Of a stretch of DNA of 64,000 nt, positions 41,331 to 53,525 are shown one piece after another (the first letter of the stretch is position 1; each line of letters opens with the position of its first letter). The notes beneath the pieces were generated by a model, which was not told where the DNA came from, made no database searches, and worked only from the letters and a program-made list of their open reading frames with translations. The stretch is from Brachycybe producta. Its lineage: Eukaryota > Arthropoda > Diplopoda > Playtdesmida > Andrognathidae. The translations under genes were made by a program, and so were the position numbers. The DNA lies in NCBI GenBank assembly GCA_036925085.1, contig JAUPFP010000029.1:2060501-2124500 (forward strand), given 5' to 3'.

Positions 41331-41639
41331 GCTCGGAATTGTTCGGTATAAAATGACATAGGTTTAACTGTGCCGCCATTTATTTTTTATTATAAAATGT
41401 GACCTAAAGTTTCAAAATGTTGAGTTATGAGCAACAGTTATTTTGATTTCATAATACTTAACAGCAAAACCGATTAAAGTAATAATCATAATAATCAATT
41501 CAATTTCTTTGCTTGTGACGTCATCAAATTGATAACGATGATGATTCAAAAGTTATGCCACGTTTATAGTCGGTATTTCACATTCAAGATTCTTCTTTCT
41601 GATCTTTTTTTGTTTTGTGTGTGAATGTGTATACTTTTT

Positions 41640-41790
41640 ATAGGCAATATTAAGAAGATAAAAAATTGAAAGTTTTCTAAAAACTAGAATTAAGTACACC
41701 ATTATAATCTTTAAAAATAAAACTTTTTATGACAGTTTGAAAATGATCCATTTTATGTGAATCAACATTCAGTTGAAAAAGGGAATTCCA
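41640..41790. repeat. Family B, weak fragment
   Basis: AAAACTAGAATTAAG, ATAAAACTTTTTATGACAG and GTTTGAAAATGATCC from one arm only. Confidence 0.4.
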
Positions 41791-41988
41791 AATTGTCATT
41801 TAAAAAAGTAATATTCATAGAATTATTGTCATAAAAACCACTTTTAGAATCTCATTTCTTTTAAGGGTTGATTCCCTAAAGAAAAAAAAGGGTTGATTTA
41901 ACTAGTAAATCCACCTTATGTTTGTAAATATGTAATGTCTCTTCTTAAGATCCAAATTCAAGAAGGACAATTGGCACTTGGACTTCAA

Positions 41989-42322
41989 CTTAAGAGGGGC
42001 TTCCATAGAAAAAAAATACTTGTGTAAACTGCAAGGTAGATGGCGCCTGCAACCTCCATTAGGTTGCAAACTACACTTACCAATTAGTTGAAATTAAATG
42101 CAGCCTTTTAGCTCTAAAAGCGTCCCAAACAACCTTAATTATCAACACGTGACAAACTTACCCAGAACACAACATAAGTGAAGAGAGAGCACGTGTAGAA
42201 ATAGTGATGACGCAATTAAAAGTTAGCCACGTGAAAAAAAAGAAGAAGGTGAGTCAGAGTTGAAGGGTGCCTGCAGTACATTTCTATGGGAGAAGGGCTA
42301 GTGGCGCCATCTAACGCTAGAA
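41989..42322. repeat. Family E repeat, copy 2
   Basis: Matches 27447-27775 over its length, including GCAAGGTAGATGGCGCCTGC and GGGCTAGTGGCGCCATCTAA. Confidence 0.75.
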
Positions 42323-43906
42323 ATACAAAATAAATGATCTACTTGCATTCTTAAACTCTCATTCAACTTGTACTCTTTTTCAAGAGAATTCCAACATAGA
42401 AAAAAAAACACTATTCAGTGAGTGTGTTGAAACCTCGAGGCCTCATTACAGAAAAAAATCATAAAATTCTGACAGTCATACCATAATATATCATTACTTA
42501 TGTGCTATTAATTTATAACTATCATATTATGTTGTAAACCTATCAATGACAGTCATATGACAATATTTGTCATAATAATTTGTTTGTAATTTGCTTTTTT
42601 GTGACTATTACACGGTTATGAGCTAGATATGACAATTTACTGTCTTATTTTTCTTCTGTAATTACAACCAAAAAATGGTTCAAAATCCATGAAGATCAAG
42701 TGTTAATTTTAAATTCGTGAATTCGGGCCTAAGCTGTTATAGTAGCATCCCTCTAACATTGTTGAAATATCATTACTTAGTCAGATATAACATAAACATA
42801 CTGTAAGTGCACAACACTCTACTCTTCTTCTTCATTCCCGTTGTTGTTGTTGTTTGATTCCGGTGGGAGAAATTAAAAGCCGTTACAGAAAATACTAGAA
42901 TTTTGTAAACACAAACATTATAGATCTAGGAAGAGAAATAGAAAGAGAGATACAATGGGGTAGAGGTAGGGGAGGGGGGTGGTTCCTACTTAATTGTCAT
43001 CTCAAGAGACCAGGAGGCAAATGAACCCAGGTGCATAAATGGAAATTTTTGGGCACAAAAGTAACTTCTTTTTTTTGCAAGAAAAGAAATTTATATTTAG
43101 AAATAAAAATAACAGACCTAAAGTATATTCATATTATTCATTTTGCTCACAAAAATATTCACAATTTTAATGTCCTTTCACATTGAAAATGAATTGAAAC
43201 TAGTTTTTTTTGTTCATTACTATTATTATTCGGTCAAGTTGAACTCTCTCAAACAATGGACAACAAAAACCGACAAAAAATAAGAATGGAAGGTTTCAAC
43301 CCATTTTTATATCTATGTACATACAAATGTATGTATTATGTTTATATATGTGTGTGACAACTGATTAAAGTCACAAATTTCGTCAATTTTGCGGATGTTT
43401 GGCTCAGTGAAATCACAAAAAAAAAATAGAAGAAAACAAAAATAATGCAACAAATATAAGCAAAATATTGACACTTTTTTATTATCTGAACAAATAAAAG
43501 AGTGGAAATTGTTGTCAAATCGATCAAAGAGAGAAAGAAAAATCACATAAAACAGGAAATTGTGACAATTGTCTCCTACTATTGTCTTATGGGTATTTTT
43601 TAATGTAAATATGGTTAAACTGTGTTTATATAGAGATAGATACAGAGAAAAAGAGAGGTTTTGTGTTATTTCCACTTTAAATTAAATGAACAGAATAAAA
43701 TAAAAGGATTTTCCGCTCTTTTTTAATTATATTCCGTCTTTTTTTCTTCTCTCTCTCTCTCTCTTTTAAAATTAATTCTTTTTTAAATCTTTTTTCAAAA
43801 CAAGCAATCAAAAATACTCAATGTTTGTTCTTTTTGTTACCTCCTTTTCAGCATTTTTTTCTATAAAGAAATACGCTGAATCCGCAATATGAGAAATAAG
43901 AGATAA

Positions 43907-44470
43907 TGGTTCACACATACAGAAAAAAATTCGACAAAAAAGGAATCTATACAAATTTAACTAATCCAAATCATAAGCAGAAAAAAAATGAGAAATCGGT
44001 TCTTCTTCTCAATCTTATCAGCCAATTGATATTCGTCATTCATTAGCATAATTTTTTATGACTCCTCCTCCTCCTCCTCCTCATATTTTCTCCTATCTTC
44101 AATAAACTCAATTTTCTTGTAATGTTTTTCTTTTGTAATGTACGAGTACCCTTAAACACAGGCAATTAGAAAACGGGATGAAAAAAAGTTGGCTCCGCCC
44201 TTTTTATGTGACGAACCGCAACTTCTAATTGGTTTGTTGTGTGGTTCGACGTTGAAAAGGGCGGATCATGTGACGTCAGACAAACAATTAGAAGTTGCCG
44301 TTCGTTATAAAAAAGGGCGGAGCCGATTTCTGTTCATCCCGTTTTCTAATTGCCTGTCCCCTGAACGGAACAGAAATAAAAAAAATTACGAAATATAACT
44401 GAAATTTTATTCTGATTTTTCAAATTTCTATTTTTCGCTTCTTTTTTTCTGCACGTGTGATCTAAATCAT
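43907..44470. repeat. Family Y copy 3, split by a family A insertion
   Basis: GGTTCACACATACAG at the left and CTGCACGTGTGATCTAAATC at the right. A family A copy occupies 44158-44357, after the TACGAGTACCCTTAAAC block. Confidence 0.7.
44158..44357. repeat. Family A fold-back inside family Y
   Basis: ACAGGCAATTAGAAAACGGG to CGTTTTCTAATTGCCTGT. Flanks CCCTTAAAC and CCCCTGAAC fit a 9-bp target duplication with two changes. Confidence 0.85.
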
Positions 44471-45109
44471 GAAGAATGAAAGGAAGAGAAAAAGATACAA
44501 CACCAATTCTAACAGTGCAATTCCATGTTATTTCAAAACTAGAAAAGCACATTCAATTCCTACAACAACAACAACAAAAGACAACTTTCAAATCCAATTT
44601 GTTCCAAGTTTCTTGTCAACAATTGTGTGATTTCCTCTCTTTCTCTCTTCCTTGTAAATTGTATTTCAAGTCAACAGAAAAAAAGAAATCACAAACTTTT
44701 TTTTTTAACACAAGAATAAAATAACCTTAAGACCCACAAAAATACATCAAATGGACCCCAAAAACTACTTAAACTAAACACTCTACACTTATACAAGTAA
44801 GTATTCGTGGAATATACAAGGATAGTAAGAAAGTGACCAATTCTGTGTTGTCCCACCAATTGTTGTTTTTAAGTCCAATTTGGTTTTACTTCAAATCACC
44901 AAATTTGTACTTTTCTAAAATACTAAAAGTAACAATAAAATTGAAGGGACACAAAAAAAACGAGAGCTAAAAACAGAAGTCTTAATCTTGTTTCACCTCA
45001 AACCAAATGGTTAACAATAAAAGGTGACGGTAAAAAGATTAAAAAATAACACGGATGATGGAGTAGAAAAATCCTTTAAGTAAATAACAAACATCAACCT
45101 TTCTTCCTT

Positions 45110-45650
45110 AAAGTGGTTTGAAAGTGTAAACGCGCCTCTAAAACTCTTGATTATTCTTGTCTTTCAAAAGCAAAATTAAGAGAAACTGAAAGTAGTTTAA
45201 AAACTAAAGGGTGTTTTTTCATGACAGGCAGTTAGAAATCGGAGAGAACTTCAGTTATCTCCACCCCTGTTATGACGACCGGCAACTTCTAATTGGTTTG
45301 TTGTGTGGTTCGACGTTGAAAAGGGTGGAGCATGTGACGTCAGACTACATAACCAATCAATTAAAAGTTGCCGGTCGTCATAACAAGGGCGGAGCCAACT
45401 GAAGTTCTCCCCGATTTCTAACTGCCTGAGTTTTCATGTTATCTTTCAAAATAAGCTTTTTAAATCAGTTTAAAAATGACCCAACTTTAAGAAGATGACA
45501 TTGTTTAATTCTTATGTAAAAAAATAAGTTTATTTTTGAAAAATATCAACATGAAAATACTATGTAGTGATTTAGCTACCATTCTAGTTTTTAACACACA
45601 CTTTCAATTTCTCCTTAGTGTTGCTTCTGAAATGTAGAATACACACACAT
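45110..45650. repeat. Family B copy split by a family A insertion
   Basis: B left arm (CTCTTGATTATTCTTGTCTT, AACTGAAAGTAG) breaks at TTTTTCATG and resumes at GTTTTCATGTTATCTTTCAA. Confidence 0.8.
45224..45429. repeat. Family A fold-back inside family B
   Basis: ACAGGCAGTTAGAAATCGG to CTAACTGCCTGA. Flanking TTTTTCATG / GTTTTCATG is a near-exact 9-bp duplication of B sequence. Confidence 0.85.
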
Positions 45651-46174
45651 ACCGTTGATTTGCATAGTGTGCTCCGCAATGGCACACTTAGTGTGCCGCG
45701 GTTTTTCCAACCAAAAAAAAATACCGCGCTGCGAGCAGAAAAAATTTGGGAACCTCACTTAGTGGCTGCTGCACATCATACTTTTTCAATGTAAACTGGA
45801 TAATTTGGAAAGTTTTTTTCTAAAAGGAGACACAGCAGTTCAGAAAAGTACAAAAGCAGAGTTCAGATAATAATTTTAAAAAATGTTTTGTAACTATTTC
45901 TTAATTACAGTTTTAGAAGAAAGAATAAAACCATAATTAAAAATAATGGCGCCAAAACAATAAGAAACTTTTCTTTCTTAATGTTGAAATTAACTTCAAA
46001 TTGGTGTCTCTTAAAATATCTAAAGAAGACAATTAAGGAAAAGAATGTTCCTTAGAAAAAATGAAATAATTGTGACTGTTTCACTCTTAAGTGCATACAG
46101 GGTGTGTTCCTTCTAGTCTAGTAACTCAACATCATAAAATATGTACTAAGAATTTATCAAGAATGATTCATAAC

Positions 46175-46475
46175 TACATTTTATGCAATATCAAGCAAAT
46201 GGTTCTCAATTTGTGGCCCAATGGCCAATTGTGGCATAACAATCCCACATTTAGATCAACCCACAATATTATGATTCTTTCAATGAGAACACTCGTTAGA
46301 GGCTAGAACTCTAGTTGACAAGCAACTAGACACCTAGCCTCTAATCAGTTTCTTTTTATTAGAAAAAGCATAATATTTCAGTTGCTCTGATAATGATGAT
46401 TACTTCATAATTGGCAAATTGGGCCACAAATTGAGAAACATTTGCTTGATATTGCATCAAAATCCAAAGCAAATC
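46175..46475. repeat. Family C, complete copy
   Basis: CATTTTATGCAATATCAAGC to TTGATATTGCATCAAAATCC with a GTTAGAGGCTAGAACTCTAG central hairpin. Confidence 0.75.
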
Positions 46476-46802
46476 TAGATATTATAATTCTCTTCATGTT
46501 AGAAAAACCAAATACTCGATCCAAATTTAACATTTTTAGACATTAGTATTCAAGATAACCTCTGAAGAAAAACGTTTTAAACTTTTCGGTAGATTTCCAC
46601 GGACCACTAGGTGGCGTCACAAAATGGTTCTTATGAAGAAAGTCATTTAAAACTATGGCTTGACAATGACCTTCAATATTACTGTAAACAATAAAGAAAG
46701 TGGGCTGTGTAAACACCTCCTATGCAAATAGTAACCTGCTAAACAACGACAACCACCTTTTGCAGCGTCACAAAGTGGTTCGGGGTTAGCTAACCTTATA
46801 CC

Positions 46803-47112
46803 TGTGTACACACACGTGAGTTAAATGAATTCCAATTAAATATGTTTAGGTGAATTATGCGGAATCCAGTTAAGGACATGAACACCAAATAAAAATTGAC
46901 TTTATTATTAATATTTTAAATTGAAATACTAAATCAATATTTAGTCAATAGTTTCTATATTATATTTAAGTATTAACTCAATGTGTTCAGATTATTAACT
47001 GAATTAAATTGAATTCGATATTTTGTTTGTTTGTCCTCTACATGGCTCTGTAGAACAAATTTATTATTTAAATGCATTTAAATTATCAGGTGTGCACTAG
47101 GTATTATTAGAC
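46803..47112. repeat. Family H repeat, inverse of 29940-30232
   Basis: ACACACGTGAGTTAAATGAA, TCCAGTTAAGGACATGAACA and AAATGCATTTAAATTATCAG, GTGTGCACTAGGTATTATT. Confidence 0.7.
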
Positions 47113-47842
47113 ACTACTGTAAGACTGCATTTACCTTGATATACACACTCATTAATAATTAAACAGGATACCATAATTATTCAGGTGTAACGTCAGCACA
47201 CAAAAAAAAATGAATGACAAAATGAAAAACATTGGACACACAAACAAAACTTCAATCGAAAACCTTTTATGAACATACAAACAAACATTCATACAGCTGA
47301 TACAATATTATTTGTATTGTTTGGACTGTATCATAAAAAACAACTCCAACCACAACAACGTATTGGCAACAACAAGAAAAAAAACGCCCAAATTGTATTT
47401 GTAAAGAAGAAAATAAAACCTTTTTACCATTTGTTATAAATGAGACAAACACACATTAAGAAAACAACATAAAAAACAAAACAAAAGTCAAGGTGTCTGA
47501 GTGAAACTGAGTGTCATGGATACTTAACTATTTTTTTTACTGAAACAAACAAAACTTTTAGAAAATGCATTTTAGATGAAAGTTCCATTTAGAATAACAA
47601 AGTAGCAGCCAAGTGCTGTGTGTGTGTGTTCTAAGTGATTGCCTAAGTCCAGGGAAAAGAAGTATTCTCACAAAGGGTGCACCACAACACCCCCCAATTA
47701 TCATTCATTCCACAGAGAGAGAAAAAAAGAGTGACAACGAATAAGGAGCGTTAGTTGTAAATTCTAACTAAGAAACAACCTCTATTTAGAAACAAATATT
47801 GATTCTTGAATCCCGAAACCTGTCAATCTCTTAACACAATAG

Positions 47843-47844
47843 AC

Positions 47845-47913
<69 letters not shown>
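47843..47913. repeat. (TA)n microsatellite, about 70 bp
   Basis: More than thirty uninterrupted TA units after CTCTCTA, before TTTATCC. Confidence 0.97.
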
Positions 47914-47918
<5 letters not shown>

Positions 47919-49205
47919 CCCTCTCTCCTTCAATCCTCTTTGAAAACAAGTTCAAATGGACGCCATTTGTTCAAATGTTTATTCATTAAGTAGAAAAAAG
48001 CAAAAAAACTCGACTTCAATGTGATGTTGTGTTCAGAATTGCGTGATTTATCGTTCACCGTTCACCCCTAAAAAAACGTTACTTAAAATAAAGCTAAGCT
48101 TAAATAATACAAGATTATTTTAAAAAAACTTCATGCAATGAGCGCTAAGGAAAAGTTTTTTTTTTCTTAGTCTATAGAATTTAAGCTAAGCTTTGCCTTA
48201 AGCAACGTATTAGAATATAAATCTTTAATTAGTCTTTATTTTTCGTGATTCTTAATTATTTAAAATTAAAAAATCAAATTAACTTCCGAGTTTTATTTAG
48301 GAAATAAAAAGATGTGAATTTTTAACCTGCAAAATTTATTATTTTGTAAAAAAAAGTACAATGGAAACCAGGACACCTCGAAATGAAAAAAAAATTCGTG
48401 TTAAAAGGAAATTCGTATGCTATTCTCATTGACCAGTGTAAAAAAAATATATATTTCGTGTTATCCATTTTTATATGTTAACGAACTTTCACTTTATTTA
48501 AAATTTCAATTCAATTATTGCTTGTAATGTAAACCAATTTGTAATAAAAACAGTTAAAACAGTTTTGCTAGAAATTTTAAAATAATTATAGTTAGAATAC
48601 CAACAACAATAATAACAGAAGTTCCTGCCTTGAATCGTTTAAAGTTTTAAAATAAATTAAATCAAACATTAATTGAAATATTTTTTTTTCTGCGTACTCA
48701 ATTTCCATATAAATATTATATTTATAATTATTAATTTTTTTAATTAAAAAAAATTATGATTATTTTTTTACAACTCTGGTATTTATTATTTTTCTAAATA
48801 TTCTGAATGAACAACAACAAAAACAACTTGTAGGCCTATTGCAAAAATGTATTTTCAATGGACATATTTTCCATTTACATATTAAGTGCACTAAGAAGAA
48901 CGTCGTTTAAAATGTAAATTTCAAACACAAAATCATGAATCATAGTCAGAATCACCCCCCCCCCCGCCACCACACCACCATACCACCCAAAAAAATTCCA
49001 TTTTTTCTAGAATCTCCTCCATTGGATAAAATTTCGTGTGTTTGCGTCAATGTGTGTAATGTTTTACAAATAACAAACATGACAAACAAAAAAGAACAAT
49101 GGAAGAGGGGAGAAACCTCCATTAAATTGTGCCAAACATGATTAATAACAAATTTCAATCAAAACCTCATCATCATCATCATTTTTTAGATTTTTATTAG
49201 TATTA

Positions 49206-49469
49206 GGGGCTTTGGCACACAAAGACACTTTTAGTGGTCCATTTAGACTGCAAAATGAAGTCAAGTTGTCATTTGTGTGCCAAAAGTCCACCTTTTTTTC
49301 CATGACGCAGCCACCAGCTGCGACAACAAAGCCAAAAGTGTCATGTGTATTCAAACTGTCGGGCACCCTTTGGCACAAAGGCAACTTTCTGAAAGACTTT
49401 TCGACTGCAAAATGAAGTCGAAAGTTACTTTTCGCCATCATCGCAATGTATGGAAAGACGCCAACCCTG

Positions 49470-49500
<31 letters not shown>

Positions 49501-49600
49501 CGACTTTTAACTGTGTGTCAAGGTTGACATCTTTCCATACATTGCGATGACAGCAAAAAGTAACTTTCGACTTCATTTTGCAGTCGAAACGTATTTCCAA
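49206..49600. repeat. Family D, two nested inverted units plus (AC)n
   Basis: TTGGCACACAAAGACACTTT, TAGTGGTCCATTTAGACTGC and two further AAAATGAAGTCGAAAG units, closed by CTTTCGACTTCATTTTGCAG. A (CA)n tract at 49469-49498 forms the centre. The long ORFs on both strands here are repeat read-through. Confidence 0.7.
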
Positions 49601-50214
49601 AACGAAATCTCACTGTTTCAACCTTTCAGTAGAAATCTAAAACCAAGGATGTGATTAATTAGGCCATTTATGCCCACAAATGACCCATGTCCCCCCCTTC
49701 ATCAACATAATAATCATCATCATTAACCATGTGTGTAAAAAAATCTAATCAAAAGAAAGGGAAACTTTTATGTTTAACTTTAATTTTCAAGTGAGATTCC
49801 TCATATCCGTTGTGGATGTTTACAAGCTAACAACCAACATAAAAATAAACAAAAGTTGAAGTATTAGATTGACGTCAAAATGTGACTCAAAAAAATATTA
49901 GTAGCAAACAAATAGAAAGAGAGAGAGAGATACAAAAAAAGCATCACTAATTGCTTTAGACATAATATAACAAATCTCATCAATCAATCCCGATCGATAG
50001 ATTTTTCTCATTGAAATTGAGTACCATACCTTTTTGTTGAAGCAGATAACAATGGCCCTGAGAAATAGGGATTCAATTCCATCAAAGTTTATCTCTTGTT
50101 TTCTGCTCTTCCGGTTCAAAGATATTGGTGGAAGTTATTTGTCAAACCGTAATGAATTACAATACAATACATTGTAGTTGCAACTAGTAATGTTCAAAGT
50201 AATAATGGTAGTTT

Positions 50215-50430
50215 TAAAAATTTGAGTATTCTGTCTTTTAGAAGGAACATTCCAGGGAACTGGAAAGTGTGTGTTTTTTAGAAACTAGAAAAGGTAAATC
50301 TAATCACGTTATAGCTTGATGTTGATATCTTTCAAAATAAACTTTTTATTTTAGTTTGAAAATCTTTCCAAACTTTACTCTTTAATTTTTAAACCAATTC
50401 TTCACTTCCTTTTTTAAAGTTGTTTTTAGA
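50215..50430. repeat. Family B, half copy
   Basis: GAGTATTCTGTCTTTTAGAA, AGAAACTAGAAAAGG and ATATCTTTCAAAATAAACTT. The right arm is missing and a pogo-like element follows. Confidence 0.6.
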
Positions 50431-50438
50431 AGTACAGT

Positions 50439-50622
50439 AGAACGTCGATTATCGGAACCAATTTTTTTACTTATTCATACGAAAATATTACTTATGGAAA
50501 TAAAAAAAATTCTTTGCAATCGGTTTTTTTATTCTTTGTTCCACTTTTTTTTTTCATTGGGAGTTCGATTATCAGAACTAGTCATATGTCTGACATTGGT
50601 TCCGATAATCGACGTTCTACAT
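50439..50622. mobile_element. Pogo/Tigger-like MITE with CAGTAGAACGTCGATTATCG ends
   Basis: CAGTAGAACGTCGATTATCG at the left and CCGATAATCGACGTTCTAC at the right; internal ATTATCAGAACTAG. CAGTAGAAC-type ends are typical of pogo/Tigger elements, which duplicate TA. TA precedes the left end. Confidence 0.7.
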
Positions 50623-51711
50623 GTAAATGCAAAAACACCTCAAGATATGGTTCGATATTTCCCATTGTCACCACCATATTGATTTAATATGAATCGTGAA
50701 CAAGTGTGTGTTTTTATGTTTGTGTGCAAATATGTATTCTGAAAGAAACATTTCTTCGTAAGTACTTCACCTAAGACTTTTAAGTTACTATTTGAAAAAC
50801 ACACGCACCCACGAACGACGACGACGACACAAACAAGAAATACCTTCAAATACTACTTTTAAATTACATACAATGCACTTTTTTGCTTCTCTGTAATGCA
50901 TTTCAAACGTAGTACTTTAATATTACATTCACTTAGCAATATATTGCATAAATATACATACAAACGGCCAACATTCTAACAGAATCTACATTTTTGTATA
51001 TTTATAAATTTAAAAAAATCCCATTTTTTTTTTACTGACGTAAGCAATAAAAATAGGAATTCAATTTCAACGAACAAAATTCGATAGAGAACAACAACAA
51101 TATACAAAGTATATATAAGATATAGGCCTAACTTTGGTATTTTATAATCAGCACTTATTTTTTTGCTTACTACCACAATATAAAAATGCATTTTTTGAAC
51201 TCATTTTCGCAGTTGCCTTTTCATCATCATCTTTAGTTGCGCCTTTTTTATAAAAATCCTTCAGATGCACTTTTAAAAATAACACGAAAATTACAAACTT
51301 CATAAAATGGAAATCATTCATTTTGTACAATTTACTAGATAATGTGCGAAAATACATTTCTGTAGTAGAACCGTACAACTACTACTCGTGTTGGGACTCA
51401 TATTGGGACCAGTTTTCATTTAGCGTCCATTGTCATTATGTGTACACGTTCATTAAATGTCCACTAATACGTAATGCGCCCTTATAGCTCAACGTCCTCC
51501 CCTAAAGCAACCATGTTCGTTTGTCACTTAACAGCTGATTACATGGAAACCCAGTAGGAAACCCTGTAATGGCCGCTTTAAATAATCGAGTGAGCTAAGC
51601 GCTCACTAGCGCCACATGCGCGCCTCTGGCAATAATAACATAAACACACCGTGACCATGCACCCTCCACGTAAACAATTTTAAGTTCAGAAGAAATACAA
51701 GTTCATCCGTT

Positions 51712-51736
51712 GTTGTTGTTGTTGTTGTTGTTGTTG
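51712..51736. repeat. (TTG)n microsatellite
   Basis: About eight TTG units. It explains the threonine run in the minus-strand ORF over this place. Confidence 0.95.
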
Positions 51737-52384
51737 TCTTCCTCCAATTTCCGTTCAATTTTTTTTTTCTACCCAAACCCACCTTCTTGAAACTCCTTCC
51801 TTCCACTTCCATCTTCCAAACATTTGGAAAACATGCTCGTCCTAATGCACTTTTCCAATTCAAGAGAGCGGATTTAAATGACTTAAGGATCTTCTCCATA
51901 GATCTCTCTCTCTCTCTCTCTCCCTCTCTATATCTATTTTTATATCTAAACTTATAAAACATTACATTTTCAACCAACACCATCAGCATTGTTTGAAAAA
52001 ACTGAAAATCACCTAATGGCTTCAACCGAAACTGATTTATTGAATGGACGGACGGATGGATGGATGGATGGCACACCATACTTTTCAAACACCTTCCTCC
52101 TACGACTATAATAACTTAACATTAAAGGAAGTAATTAAGTCGATTAACTAATATATAATTTGATCAAGTTCATGAACTTTATTTTTAATTGATTTCACAC
52201 TATCGAAATTAAAATTTTTTAATGTTTGAATAAACACGTTCAATGGAAATGTGTAACCTAAGAGGCCGCCTCACTCAGCAGCACTTTGTGTCTTTACCAA
52301 TGTTTGTCATGTGTTTATACCGTGACATTCATTATATTAATAAACCGATGTCATTAATTAATAGTTTTAACTTTTAAGATTGGA

Positions 52385-52542
52385 ATGCACAAGACCAGTT
52401 TTTAACTGTAAAATGAAGTCGAAGGTGGCTTTGAGCTGTGGTTGCAATGTATTTTCTACGGAAAAACTCAAAAGTGGTCGGTTTTGACGACAACCCAACT
52501 TCATTTTGCAGTCGAAAAGTGGCCTGTGTGCCAACGGCCTTA
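52385..52542. repeat. Family D fold-back
   Basis: GCACAAGACCAGTTTTTAAC, AAATGAAGTCGAAGGTGGCT and inverse to TCGAAAAGTGGCCTGTGTGC. Confidence 0.75.
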
Positions 52543-53204
52543 TAATTTCAGGAAAAAGAGGGGGGAAAAACCAACCATCTGAAGTTTCAGTTAATAAAAA
52601 CCACAGCCACATTTATTACTTTGAAACGCTCTTTTTGGCGTTCACTATTTAATGTGGTTGGTCATCATCCATTATTCAACCTATACCTTGATCACACTAA
52701 ATTATTAATTAATCAACTTAAATATTTCACGTGTTTTCTGTCACTAAACTGATATTGATTGAAATTACCAACATATATAATGGTTAAGTGATTTTTTACC
52801 GTAATTTCCGGTTTTACGACTTGAAGAAGAATCACACATGCTGAAAACCCAGCAAAAAACAGAAACAGAAATAAAAAATCAGAATATTTCCATGGTCAAT
52901 TGTTGCACTGAAAGATATGAGGACACTCTTCTGTTAAATATATTTCCTTACAAACTTACAAAGTGAAATTCCGTGGGATTTTATTATACGTGTTTGTGAC
53001 TCTTCCCATATGCTGTCTCAAGATCATCACAAACAACATACTAAGCATATTTTCATGTCAACAACTTTATATCAGAATGCACATTTTTTGCACTCAAAAT
53101 TTGAAAAAAACGGTCATAAGTTTATTTTTTATCCTAAGTCTGTTTTCGTTTACTCTTCTAGTATTTAATATTCTTTGAATTGCTTTTTAAAAAGGTGAAA
53201 CAAC

Positions 53205-53525
53205 GTTAAGATTGTTTTATAAAAAGCGTATTTTCGAGCTTTTTTAATTCGTCGTTTCAGATGTAACACACTACGAAAAAATTGAAAGTGTATTAGAAAC
53301 TAGAATGGCAACTGAATCATTTCATTGTATTTTCAAGTTGATATCTTTCAAAATAAACTTTTTATCTAAACAAAAATTTAAAAAATATCGTCTACTTAAA
53401 AAGTTGGGTCATTTTGAAAAAAATCATCATCAAAACACCATTAAGTGATTGAGCTACCTTTCTAGTTTATAAATTACTTTGAAATTTCTCTTCATTTTGC
53501 ACCTGAAAGACAGGCGTTACAGCTT
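53205..53525. repeat. Family B copy
   Basis: ATTAGAAACTAGAATGGCAA and GATATCTTTCAAAATAAACT on the left, GATTGAGCTACCTTTCTAGT on the right. Confidence 0.75.

Larger units (their letters stand above)
35383..50214. other. Long stretch without a supported exon (possible MGAT4 first intron)
   Basis: Apart from the listed repeats I see only short random-looking ORFs. A TATA-like TATAAAAG lies at 40700 on the plus strand, followed by GACGACGGACGACG, but no coding exon follows it. Confidence 0.5.

Noticed and set aside
43313..43675. 120-codon minus-strand ORF, hydrophobic and aromatic
   Set aside because: Typical of AT-rich random frames (F, L, Y, S, H). No motif, acceptor or donor.
49142..49600. 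152-codon minus-strand ORF and overlapping plus-strand ORFs
   Set aside because: Wholly within a family D inverted repeat and an (AC)n tract. The long frames are read through repeated AAAATGAAGTCG units.
51148..51378. Minus-strand ORF with MKFVIFVLFL as possible MGAT4 membrane anchor; its GTG|GTAGTA donor has the right phase
   Set aside because: The hydrophobic run is too short for an anchor, and the charged stretch after it does not fit the short link to the stem. The right-edge exon fits better, though neither is proven.
51606..52088. 160-codon minus-strand ORF
   Set aside because: Made of simple repeats ((GA)n giving alternating E/R, (TTG)n giving T, (ATGG)n giving a PSIH-like run). No domain, no splice borders.
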